Notes under the pieces: generated by a model | The model's database searches: none | The model's input: only the letters and a program-made list of their open reading frames with translations | Told to the model about the DNA's origin: nothing | Origin: Planctomycetota bacterium | Lineage (GTDB): Bacteria; Planctomycetota; Phycisphaerae; Tepidisphaerales; Tepidisphaeraceae | DNA: 9,012 nt | Direction of reading: 5' to 3' | Assembly (NCBI GenBank): GCA_023417885.1 | Contig: JAEZED010000154.1 | Location: 1 to 9,012, forward strand | Translations under genes and position numbers: made by a program | In this document: positions 1-6,196 of the stretch, one piece after another | Layout of the letters: every line of letters starts with the position of its first letter | Position numbering within the stretch: the stretch's first letter is position 1

Positions 1-95
1 CGCCACGCCCGGGCTCTTCCCATTCGCCCGGCATGGCGCGCCACCGACGTGGCCGATGCGATCGTCCGTTCATCGCCTTTGTGAGGGTGTACGCC

Positions 96-341
96 ATGTC
101 CGCTCCAACAACCAGCGATACCGTCGAGGAAGCGACGGCGACACAGCAGCCGCAGGAGAGCGAGCCGCACGCGACCCAGCCGCGCAAGAGCGCCGGCGTC
201 GACGACTGGCTGACCGCCGGCGTCGTCTTCGGTATACTCGGCGGGTGCCTCGCCCTCTGGATCGGTGACCTCTCGCTCGTCGCCGGCACCGCGGCCGCCG
301 TCTTCAGCGGCGTCGCCGGGATCCTCTTCGCCGACGCCTGA
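96..341 (+). CDS. Small two-helix membrane protein, function unknown
   Basis: Encodes 81 residues. I do not recognise a family. The first ~35 residues are hydrophilic and rich in Thr, Gln, Glu and Pro, with no signal peptide. Two hydrophobic helices follow, at about residues 38-56 and 60-78, separated by a short turn with Gly-Asp. The protein ends two residues after the second helix, so it looks like a small inner-membrane hairpin protein with a cytoplasmic N-terminus. I chose the ATG at 96 because GTGAGGG at 81-87 sits 8 nt upstream as a good ribosome binding site. An in-frame ATG at 33 would add 21 Arg-rich residues with no visible binding site. The gene is convergent with the minus-strand gene ending at 346, with only 4 bp between the two stop codons. 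The reading frame is credible from the helix pattern; the function is unknown. Confidence 0.6.
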   Translation: MSAPTTSDTVEEATATQQPQESEPHATQPRKSAGVDDWLTAGVVFGILGGCLALWIGDLSLVAGTAAAVFSGVAGILFADA

Positions 342-345
342 AGCT

Positions 346-888
346 TCACCGCGCGCCCAGCAGGTCGCGAATGCTCCCACGAACCGCGCGCGGCAGGTGA
401 ACATCCTTCGCCGGCCGAAGGTGCAGGCCGTATCCCCGCTCGCGCCGCCAGAACTGTCCGCGCAGCAGCGCCAGCCGACCCAGCGTGAACCACGTCTCCG
501 GCAGGTGCGACGAAAGCACGACACCCACGGCGCGGGCCAGCTCCTCCGGCGTTCCCTCGGCGAAGATCGCCCGCAGATGCACCGACGCATCTGCATCGCA
601 CGCCAGCCGAACCTTGACGCCCAGCCGCTGCGCCGCGGCGGCGATGGCGCCCTCGGCGACCTGCCTCCATTCCACGCGCCAAGGCTGCTCCGCCGAGCCG
701 CTGGCATCGACCGAGAGACGATGCCGGATCGCTTCGCGCGTCCAGTCGTGGGGCTTCACCGTCACCCGCAGCGCGTGCAGGGCGCGCTGCGGCGAGACGA
801 CCGGAACCTCGAGCACCGGCGGGCCGGACTCGATGCGCCGGCGCCGCGGGCGACGGCCCCACGGATTCTGGGAAAGCGGACGAACCAA
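346..888 (-). CDS. Hypothetical protein, second gene of hydrolase operon
   Basis: Encodes 180 residues of unrecognised family. It is basic at the N-terminus (an Arg cluster at about residues 12-18), with no signal peptide and no clear membrane helix. The body alternates likely strands and amphipathic helices, for example an Ala-rich helix around residues 76-90 followed by a strand at 91-96. It is Trp- and Arg-rich towards the C-terminus, and I see no catalytic motif. The start is TTG at 888, since there is no in-frame ATG. TAGGAT lies 6 nt upstream and overlaps the TAG stop of the hydrolase; its AGGA core could also serve as a Shine-Dalgarno. A GTG at about codon 25 is the alternative start. 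The gene lies 9 bp downstream of the hydrolase on the same strand, so the two are almost certainly co-transcribed. The long open frame on the opposite strand here is a high-GC shadow. Confidence 0.6.
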   Translation of the reverse strand: MVRPLSQNPWGRRPRRRRIESGPPVLEVPVVSPQRALHALRVTVKPHDWTREAIRHRLSVDASGSAEQPWRVEWRQVAEGAIAAAAQRLGVKVRLACDADASVHLRAIFAEGTPEELARAVGVVLSSHLPETWFTLGRLALLRGQFWRRERGYGLHLRPAKDVHLPRAVRGSIRDLLGAR

Positions 889-894
889 GCCTTG

Positions 895-900
895 ATCCTA
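895..900 (-). promoter_or_regulatory. TAGGAT overlapping hydrolase stop, before TTG start
   Basis: The minus-strand hexamer TAGGAT begins with the TAG stop of the hydrolase and ends 6 nt before the TTG start of the downstream gene. The hexamer and spacing match those in front of the hydrolase itself. It is read either as a Shine-Dalgarno (AGGA, 8 nt spacing) coupling translation of the pair, or as an internal -10 element. It supports the TTG start. Confidence 0.4.
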
Positions 901-1980
901 TTCCGCCGCCGGGACCGGTGCGGCCTCCCACAGGCCCGCGCGCATCAGCAGTTCCTGCACCTGCCGCTCGTACGCCTCCGGGTGCGTCGCGATCGCCAGG
1001 TTGTGACTCGTCGCCGCATGCCAGACGAGGTGCCTGCCCCCCGCCTCGAGCCGGGACGCGATCGCCTCCGACTCCGCGGGCGAAACCAGCACATCCTCGC
1101 GCGGAAGAATCGCCAGCACCGGGCACCGCACCTCCGCCAGCGTGTTCACCGGCCGGATCTCCTCGAATCGCACCCCGAGCCACCGCTCTGCCAGAGCCAG
1201 GCGCAGGCCGTGAGCATGCGCCAGGGGAAGACCGAGCAGCTCGGCGTAACGCCGCGTCGCCGTGCTCCAGCCATCCACCGGGCTGTCGATCACCAGCGCC
1301 GCAATGTCGTCGCGCTGCGCGCAGCAGGCGGCGGCGACCATCGCACCGTAGCTGACGCCGAACAGCACCACCGTCCGCGCCGCCGACGGGTGCCGGTCGC
1401 GCAGCGCGTCGATCACGCGGTGAAGATCGTCGCGCTCCCAGGCGCCCCCGCCCGCCAGCTTCCCGCCGCTGTCGCCGTGGGCGCGCAGGTCCAGCAGCAG
1501 CAGGTGAAAGCCGAGCCGGCGCCACAGGCTCGCCCAGGCCAGCGCCCCTGCCCGCGAATCGCCGTAGCCGTGCAGCAGGATGCACGTGCGGTGCACCGCC
1601 GTCCCCCCGGCATGCGGGATCCACCACCCGGCAAGCGTCGCCTCCCCGCCCGCTCGGTCGCGACGCGGCACGTTGAAGGCGACCTCTTCGAACGAAGCGA
1701 TGCCCACGTCCGCCGGCGTCGCCCGGCCCAGGCGCGCCAGCGCCCGCCCGGCCGTCATGCGCGGCGGGCGATGCACGATCCACGCCGTCCAGACCAGTGT
1801 GACCACCCAGGCGAGCAGTCCCGACAGCACCAGCAGCCCCGCCAACCACAGGAAGGGCGACCAGTCGCGCGAATATCCCGCACCCGCCATCGCGGCCATC
1901 CCCGCGCAGCTCCCGGCATCGAGCGCAGCAATGCCGAGCACAGCAAGAGAAGGGACAGCCAGCAATCGCCCCGAAAGCAT
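898..1980 (-). CDS. Alpha/beta hydrolase with N-terminal membrane segments
   Basis: Encodes 360 residues with a serine alpha/beta-hydrolase fold (the S9/lysophospholipase-like group of membrane-linked hydrolases). The N-terminus carries a hydrophobic stretch at about 5-34 and a clear membrane helix at about 42-68. The catalytic part begins around residue 95. An HGYGDSR oxyanion-type loop is at 137-143, and a DLRAHGDSGG segment at 164-173 is typical of the family. The nucleophile elbow is GVSYG with Ser210. Asp296 in PREDVLVSP and His326 in TSHN are the likely acid and base, so the triad looks complete. The substrate cannot be read from sequence; ester or peptide bonds are both possible. The helix suggests anchoring in the membrane, but I cannot settle which side the enzyme faces. 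ATG at 1980 is preceded by TAGGAT, 6 nt away, which can act as a -10 element of a leaderless transcript or supply an AGGA Shine-Dalgarno. It is the first gene of the minus-strand pair and divergent from the LysM lipoprotein. Confidence 0.85.
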   Translation of the reverse strand: MLSGRLLAVPSLAVLGIAALDAGSCAGMAAMAGAGYSRDWSPFLWLAGLLVLSGLLAWVVTLVWTAWIVHRPPRMTAGRALARLGRATPADVGIASFEEVAFNVPRRDRAGGEATLAGWWIPHAGGTAVHRTCILLHGYGDSRAGALAWASLWRRLGFHLLLLDLRAHGDSGGKLAGGGAWERDDLHRVIDALRDRHPSAARTVVLFGVSYGAMVAAACCAQRDDIAALVIDSPVDGWSTATRRYAELLGLPLAHAHGLRLALAERWLGVRFEEIRPVNTLAEVRCPVLAILPREDVLVSPAESEAIASRLEAGGRHLVWHAATSHNLAIATHPEAYERQVQELLMRAGLWEAAPVPAAE

Positions 1981-1986
1981 GGCCCG

Positions 1987-1992
1987 ATCCTA
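1987..1992 (-). promoter_or_regulatory. Candidate -10 element (TAGGAT) of hydrolase gene
   Basis: On the minus strand TAGGAT ends 6 nt before the hydrolase ATG. It fits TAnnnT, and at this distance transcription would begin at or next to the start codon. No convincing -35 box is visible 16-18 bp upstream. The same bases contain AGGA at a good Shine-Dalgarno distance, so the site is ambiguous between promoter and ribosome binding site. Confidence 0.35.
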
Positions 1993-2077
1993 GAAACGGG
2001 TCGCCCGGCGCGACCGATAAAGTGCGACCACCCTCCGCGCTTGGCGCTCCCGGCTCGCCCTCGCCGACAACAGCGGC

Positions 2078-2539
2078 ATGCGCCTTCTCCTCGCGACGCT
2101 CCGGCCCGCCGCCGTCTTCGGGCTCTTCCTGCTCAGCGGCTGCGCGACGCCCTACGCCCCCTACTCCGCCGACTGGTCGCCCGCGCCGCTGGCGCGCGAC
2201 ATCGAGCGGGCCCCGGCGCCGGTCGTGCGCAATGACCTGCCGCGACACCTTTCGCCCCAGGTGGTGCTCCCGGAAGTGCTCGACGTGGGCGACGCAGTCC
2301 TGGCCTACTACGAGGCGGGGCCGACGCCGCAGCGCGTCGTCCAGGTGCAACCGGGAGTGCGCCAGGCGCGGCCGTCGCAGCATGTCGTCGCCCCCGGCGA
2401 AACCCTCTACGCGATCGCCCGCAACGAGCTGGGCGACGCCAGCCGCTGGCGCGACATCGTCGCCGAGAATCCCGGGCTCGACGCTTCCCGCATCCAGGCG
2501 GGCCAGACCCTCCGGCTTCCGCCCGCCCACGATCGGTGA
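2078..2539 (+). CDS. LysM-domain lipoprotein
   Basis: Encodes 153 residues. Residues 1-21 form a lipoprotein signal peptide with lipobox LSGC, making Cys22 the lipidated residue, so the protein should be anchored at the cell envelope. Residues 23-100 are a Pro-rich, probably flexible region. Residues 102-148 form one LysM domain: HVVAPGETLYAIA, then the middle of the domain with NELGDASRW, an INxxNP-like IVAENPGLD, and the closing IQAGQTLRLP. LysM domains bind GlcNAc-containing glycans, usually peptidoglycan, so an envelope-binding role is likely; no catalytic domain is present. A stop at 2018-2020 lies in frame upstream with no other start between, so the ATG at 2078 is well supported even though no good Shine-Dalgarno is seen. 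modA starts 27 bp downstream on the same strand, but a functional link to molybdate uptake is not evident. Confidence 0.85.
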   Translation: MRLLLATLRPAAVFGLFLLSGCATPYAPYSADWSPAPLARDIERAPAPVVRNDLPRHLSPQVVLPEVLDVGDAVLAYYEAGPTPQRVVQVQPGVRQARPSQHVVAPGETLYAIARNELGDASRWRDIVAENPGLDASRIQAGQTLRLPPAHDR

Positions 2540-2553
2540 TCGCCGTCCCGCGG

Positions 2554-2559
2554 TAGACT
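2554..2559 (+). promoter_or_regulatory. Candidate -10 element (TAGACT) immediately before modA
   Basis: TAGACT ends 7 nt before the modA ATG and fits TAnnnT. Transcription starting 6-8 nt after the hexamer would begin at the start codon, giving a leaderless modA mRNA. No strong Shine-Dalgarno is present in the 27 bp between the LysM gene and modA, which favours this reading. I see no clear -35 box. Confidence 0.4.
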
Positions 2560-2566
2560 TGAAGCC

Positions 2567-3385
2567 ATGCCGGCCAAGTCGAGCACCTCTCCCTGGCGCA
2601 GCCGCCGGCTCGCGTTCATCTCCCTGCTCCTGCTCCTGGCCTTCCCGGCCGGCTGTCGAGACGACGCCGACGCCGGCACGGACACCGCGGACGGCCCGCT
2701 CCGCGTCGCCGCAGCGATCAGCCTGAAGGACGTGATGGAGGATCTCGCCGGCGCGTGGGAGGCGCAATCGGGCAACCGGATCGTCGCGACATACGCCTCC
2801 TCCGGGCAACTCGCGGCGCAGGTGGCCGGTGGAGCGCCGATTGATCTGTTCATCTCCGCCGGCGTCCCGCAGGTGACGATGCTGGAGGAGGGAGGGCATA
2901 TCGACTCCGCCTCCGTGCGCACCATCACGGCCAACGCGCTGGTGCTGGTCGCGCCCGTCGGCGCAGAAACGCCCTCGGGCTGGGAGGCGCTGGCCGACAA
3001 CGGCGTGAGGCGCATCGCCATCGGCCACCCGGATACCGTGCCGGCGGGACGGTATGCGAAGCAGGCGCTGGAACGGCTGGGGCTGTACGAGCGGCTTTCG
3101 GAGAGGCTGGTTCACGGCGCCAACGTGCGGCAGGTGCTGAACTACGTCGAGCTGGGAGAGGTGGACGCCGGCATCGTCTACAGGACGGACGCGATCGTGT
3201 CCGGGGATCGCGTGCGGATCGTCGCGACCTGCGACCCGGCACTGCACGATCCGATCCAGTACCCCGCTGCGATCGTCGCCCGAAGCCCTCACCGCGTGGC
3301 GGCGGAGGCGTTCCTGGCGTTCCTGGCGGGCCCCGAGGCTGGGGCGATCCTCCAGCGACACGGCTTCGCGCCGGCGGGCGAATGA
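2567..3385 (+). CDS. modA: Molybdate ABC transporter substrate-binding lipoprotein ModA
   Basis: Encodes 272 residues. It is the extracytoplasmic molybdate (or tungstate) binding protein that delivers the oxyanion to the ModB permease. The N-terminus is basic, then hydrophobic, ending in a lipobox with Cys30, so it is a membrane-anchored lipoprotein rather than a free periplasmic protein. After a short acidic linker the ModA fold begins near residue 45 with LRVAAAISLKDVMEDLA. Likely ligand contacts, by family comparison, are Ser52 in AAISLKD, Ser79 in YASSGQLAAQ, the VPAGRYAKQAL segment at 158-168, and Tyr205 in GIVYRTDA. IDLFISAG at 92-99 is also a family hallmark. The length is normal once the lipid leader is allowed for. 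modB follows directly; an ATG at 3382 overlaps the modA stop but opens only a very short frame. Specificity between molybdate and tungstate cannot be decided from sequence. Confidence 0.93.
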   Translation: MPAKSSTSPWRSRRLAFISLLLLLAFPAGCRDDADAGTDTADGPLRVAAAISLKDVMEDLAGAWEAQSGNRIVATYASSGQLAAQVAGGAPIDLFISAGVPQVTMLEEGGHIDSASVRTITANALVLVAPVGAETPSGWEALADNGVRRIAIGHPDTVPAGRYAKQALERLGLYERLSERLVHGANVRQVLNYVELGEVDAGIVYRTDAIVSGDRVRIVATCDPALHDPIQYPAAIVARSPHRVAAEAFLAFLAGPEAGAILQRHGFAPAGE

Positions 3386-3436
3386 GCCTTGCGCGTCGTT
3401 GCCGCGGCCCGTGCGGGCGTGCATGATGCGGCCGGG

Positions 3437-4099
3437 ATGGAACGCCTCTGGTCTTCGCTGCTGCTGACGCTCCAGATCGCCACCGCGGCGACGCTTTTGG
3501 CGGCGCTGGTGGGCGTGCCGTTGGCGCTGCTCATGTCGCGGCGCCGCTTCGCGGGCAAGAGCGCTGCCGAGGCGCTGATCCTGGTGCCGCTGGTGCTGCC
3601 GCCGACGGTGGTCGGCTACCTGCTCATCCTGCTGCTCGGCGCGCGTGGCTGGCTGGGGCACTGGCTGCACGCGGCGACGGGCTACTCGATCCTGTTCCGG
3701 TTCGAAGGGGCGGTGCTGGCGGCCTCGGTGGTGGCGCTGCCGCTGCTCTACATGCCGACCCGTGCGGGGTTTGCGTCGGTCGATCGCGACCTGGAGGATG
3801 TCGCGAGGCTGATGGGCGCGGGCCGGCTCGCGACGTTCTGGCACGTGAGCCTTCCGCTGGCACGCCGCGGCATCGCCAGCGGGTTGATCCTGGCCTTCGC
3901 ACGCGCCGCCGGGGAGTTCGGGGCCACCCTGATGGTCTTCGGCATGCAGGAGGGCCGGACCACGCTCCCGATCCTGATATACCTGGAGAGCTACGAGGGA
4001 GATCTCGGCACCGCCGGCCCGGCGATCGCGCTGATGATCGCCGCATCTCTCGCTGTCGTCGCGATCTACAACCGCACCGGCCTCGGGAAGCAGGACTGA
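3437..4099 (+). CDS. modB: Molybdate ABC transporter permease ModB
   Basis: Encodes 220 residues. It is the inner-membrane channel subunit of the molybdate importer. About five membrane helices are visible, beginning at 8-33, 44-68 and 90-110. VLPPTVVGYLLILLLG at 53-68 is a ModB hallmark. The coupling loop that contacts the ATPase is at about 121-146, with DVARLMGAGR and SLPLARRGI, equivalent to the EAA motif. RAAGEFGATLMVFG at 156-169 is also typical. I chose the ATG at 3437 because MERLWSSLLLTLQIA matches the usual short N-terminus. The frame is open upstream to a TTG at 3389 that would add 16 unlikely residues. There is no obvious Shine-Dalgarno; CATGAT lies 9 nt upstream. No ModC ATPase is found downstream: the next gene is a sigma factor beyond a likely terminator, so the ATPase must come from another locus. 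Confidence 0.92.
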   Translation: MERLWSSLLLTLQIATAATLLAALVGVPLALLMSRRRFAGKSAAEALILVPLVLPPTVVGYLLILLLGARGWLGHWLHAATGYSILFRFEGAVLAASVVALPLLYMPTRAGFASVDRDLEDVARLMGAGRLATFWHVSLPLARRGIASGLILAFARAAGEFGATLMVFGMQEGRTTLPILIYLESYEGDLGTAGPAIALMIAASLAVVAIYNRTGLGKQD

Positions 4100-4138
4100 G
4101 CCCTTCCGTCCACGACGTTCGGCCCAGGGCGGTTTTTT
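4100..4138 (+). terminator. Probable Rho-independent terminator after modB
   Basis: CCGTCC at 4106-4111 can pair with GGGCGG at 4127-4132 (six pairs including one G-T wobble), followed directly by six T at 4133-4138. An alternative pairing is GCCCT 4100-4104 with AGGGC 4126-4130. The loop is long (15-21 nt), so the hairpin is not ideal, but its position just after the modB stop and before the sigma gene fits termination of the mod transcript. Confidence 0.45.
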
Positions 4139-4157
4139 GTTTACTTTTTCGTCCGGT

Positions 4158-4183
4158 GGAACGAGCTTGCGGCCATCCTCGTG
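4158..4183 (+). promoter_or_regulatory. Possible ECF-type promoter before the sigma gene
   Basis: GGAAC at 4158-4162 resembles the -35 element read by many ECF sigma factors. CGTG at 4180-4183, after a 17 nt spacer, resembles their CGTC-type -10 element. Transcription would start very near the ATG at 4196. Autoregulation by the encoded sigma factor would fit, but such short motifs arise easily by chance, so this is tentative. Confidence 0.25.
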
Positions 4184-4195
4184 TGAAGAGGACGC

Positions 4196-6019
4196 ATGCT
4201 CCGAACCGCCAGCCAACCCGCCCCCGCCCCAAGCGACGCCGAACTGCTCGCCGCTTTCCTCCAGAGCCGCGACGACGCCGCCTTCGGCCGGCTCGTGGCC
4301 CGGCACAGCGAGACGGTGCGGCGCGTTGCGGTGCGGGCCACGGGCAACCCGTCGGCCGCCGAAGACGTGGCCCAGGCCGCCTTCATTGTGCTGGCGCGTC
4401 GTCCCCGGGCGGCGTGGCTCTCGGCGCGGTGCCGCGGATCGGCCATGCCGTGGCTGGCACGGACGGCGCGGTATGCGGCGAGCACCTGGCGGCGCGGCGA
4501 GTCGCGCCGCCGTCGTCATGAGCACGTAGCTGCGGCCCCGGAGCGGGTTGATCCGTCCGAGGCGGGTGAGCTGACCGAGGAGGTCGTGTCCGCGCTGTCG
4601 CGGATGAGCCGCTCGGAGCGCCGGCTGATCACGCTGCGCCACCTCGACGAAAAGCCCTGGCCCGACGTGGCCGACCGCGTCGGCATGTCGCCGGAGGCGG
4701 CCCGGAAGGCGACCGCACGGGCGCTGGGCCGCCTGCGCGAACGGCTTGCGCGGCGCGGCGTGATCGTCAGCCCGGCGGCCCTGCTGATCGCCCTCTCCAC
4801 CATCGCCCGCCCCGCCCGCGCCGCCACCGTTGCCGGCGGGAGCGGTTCGGCTTTTCTGATCGCACGAGGAGTCCTGACCATGATGAAGATCCAGAACGCC
4901 GGCCTCGCCGGCACAGCGCTGCTCGCCGCCGCGATGAGCGTGGGAGTCGTCGGCAGCGGTTTCGGCTCGATCAGCCCCAGCTTCGCCACGCCGGGCGTCG
5001 CGGCCCCCGCCCAGGACGGCGGAGGGCAGTCGGGCCGCGCGGGACAGGCGGCGCAGGAACGCGTGGAAGACTTCACGCCGGGCGACCAGCAGCCAACGGT
5101 GACGCTGGCCGATGGAACCAAGTTGACGCTGCTGGCTGTCTCCAACGGCGACGACGGCTGGTGGCACCCGGACGGCACGCGGGCGCGGGCGCCGCGTCAC
5201 GACCTGCCGCGCGGCGTGTCGAGCCCCACCGTGACCGTGACCACCCAGGGCCGGTTGCTGGACATGGCGTTCTACGCCGAGGGAGGCGCACGCGATGACG
5301 ACGCCCAGAGCGGATGGGTCAGCATCGCCGGCGTGATGGTCGGCCCCGAACGAGCGGAACCCGACAGCACCGGCATCGGCATCAGCGCCAACAACAGCCG
5401 CGCCGCGTGGCGGGTCATCGTCAGCGACGACGCGGCCGGCGAGACTTCCGAGGCTTGGATCTGCATCGCCTCGGGCGCGCCGCAGAAGGTGGGCGAGGTT
5501 CGGCGAGGCGAAGACGGCTCGTGGTCGCCCGACGAGGGTGCGGCGCGCTGGGTGAGCCTCGGGATGGAGGACAGGAACCTCTTCCTCGAGCCCCGGGAAA
5601 GCCAGGAGTCGGGAGCGATCACCGCGACGGGCGGGAACCAGCACCACGGCCACGTGAACCAGGGCCGGCTGATGTTCCACGCGGAGGCACTCGAGGGCGT
5701 GGATCGTCTTGAAGTTTTCCGCCGGCCGCTCCAGGTGCTGCGGATCTCCGGGATCGCGCGCCAGGAGGGTCAGGCGACGCAGCCGGAGATGCGCCTGGAG
5801 GAGGAGCCGCTCGTGCTGATGGTCGGCGGTCACACGGTGATCTCCGCCGCGGGCAGTCACTCGCACAGCACGGTGCGCGTGGGGGGCGGTTCGGCCAGAC
5901 CCGGCGCGGAGGCACACGGCGGAGGTCATGGATCCGGCTCCAACGCCAGGGCAGGCGCCCGCGCCACGACCCGATCGTCCGGGGCATCGGGCGGCGGCGG
6001 AGCAGGTCGCAACGACTGA
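4196..6019 (+). CDS. ECF-type sigma factor fused to membrane segment and ectodomain
   Basis: Encodes 607 residues; ordinary ECF sigma factors have about 160-200. Residues 15-105 are sigma region 2, with LVARHSETVRRVAVRATG, the AEDVAQAAFIVLAR core, and a WLARTARYAA then Arg-rich stretch. Residues 125-185 are region 4, with the helix-turn-helix around WPDVADRVGMSPEAARKATARALGRLRERL. A hydrophobic Ala-rich part (about 190-226) leads to a membrane helix at about 233-253. Residues 260-565 form an extracytoplasmic-type domain containing LADGTKLTLLAVSNGDDGWWHPDGT (residues 304-328), which resembles ectodomains attached to planctomycete sigma factors, from memory. The tail 565-607 is rich in Gly, His and Ser. 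This suggests a membrane-tethered sigma factor released or controlled from outside; that mechanism is inference. GAAGAGGA just before the ATG is a ribosome binding site, though close. No separate anti-sigma gene is adjacent. The internal start at 4880 is described separately. Confidence 0.85.
   Translation: MLRTASQPAPAPSDAELLAAFLQSRDDAAFGRLVARHSETVRRVAVRATGNPSAAEDVAQAAFIVLARRPRAAWLSARCRGSAMPWLARTARYAASTWRRGESRRRRHEHVAAAPERVDPSEAGELTEEVVSALSRMSRSERRLITLRHLDEKPWPDVADRVGMSPEAARKATARALGRLRERLARRGVIVSPAALLIALSTIARPARAATVAGGSGSAFLIARGVLTMMKIQNAGLAGTALLAAAMSVGVVGSGFGSISPSFATPGVAAPAQDGGGQSGRAGQAAQERVEDFTPGDQQPTVTLADGTKLTLLAVSNGDDGWWHPDGTRARAPRHDLPRGVSSPTVTVTTQGRLLDMAFYAEGGARDDDAQSGWVSIAGVMVGPERAEPDSTGIGISANNSRAAWRVIVSDDAAGETSEAWICIASGAPQKVGEVRRGEDGSWSPDEGAARWVSLGMEDRNLFLEPRESQESGAITATGGNQHHGHVNQGRLMFHAEALEGVDRLEVFRRPLQVLRISGIARQEGQATQPEMRLEEEPLVLMVGGHTVISAAGSHSHSTVRVGGGSARPGAEAHGGGHGSGSNARAGARATTRSSGASGGGGAGRND
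4866..4885 (+). promoter_or_regulatory. Internal Shine-Dalgarno and tandem ATG inside sigma gene
   Basis: GAGGAG at 4866-4871 lies 8 nt before the in-frame ATG at 4880, which is followed at once by a second ATG at 4883. Translation from here would give a product starting MMKIQNAGLAGTALLAAAM, a basic then hydrophobic N-terminus like an export signal, carrying the whole ectodomain without the sigma part. Related fused sigma factors have a similar passage just before their membrane helix, so this may be only a sequence coincidence within a single long protein. Confidence 0.35.
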
Positions 6020-6196
6020 AGTCGATGCCTGCGCATCATTTGCGGGCGCACGGCATCGAGAAGCGCTGTGGCGGCATCCCTGGGCGGGGACGCTGCCTTC
6101 TCGTTGGACCTGTCGGGGTGTTGAAAGTCGTTGGTCGATCGCGCGCGGGTTCTCGGCGTTGCAGCCGAATGAGCCCCCCGGCATGATGCGGCTCTG

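Noticed and set aside
1..84. Possible tail of an upstream plus-strand gene ending in TGA at 82-84
   Set aside because: Only 27 codons are visible, with no recognisable motif. A minus-strand start at 34 or 73 reading out of the window is equally possible, so no call can be supported.
2016..2023. GATAAAGT as a -10 box for the LysM lipoprotein gene
   Set aside because: The hexamer TAAAGT fits TAnnnT, but no -35 is visible at the right distance and the spacing to the gene differs from the other candidates; not enough to call.
265..2235. 656-codon open frame on the plus strand
   Set aside because: It is antisense to the hydrolase and its partner gene, is extremely rich in Arg, Pro, Ala and Gln, and has no domain. 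This is a typical high-GC shadow.
2407..3021. 204-codon minus-strand open frame across LysM gene and modA
   Set aside because: It overlaps two well-supported plus-strand genes and its composition is of shadow type.
4516..5178. 220-codon minus-strand open frame inside the sigma gene
   Set aside because: It is antisense to sigma region 4 and the membrane segment, with no recognisable domain.
6020..6196. Intergenic hairpin TCGGC/GCCGA (6153-6168) as a terminator or regulator
   Set aside because: The stem has only 5 pairs and no T tract follows; short stems like this are common in GC-rich DNA. Nothing else was identified in this 177 bp gap.
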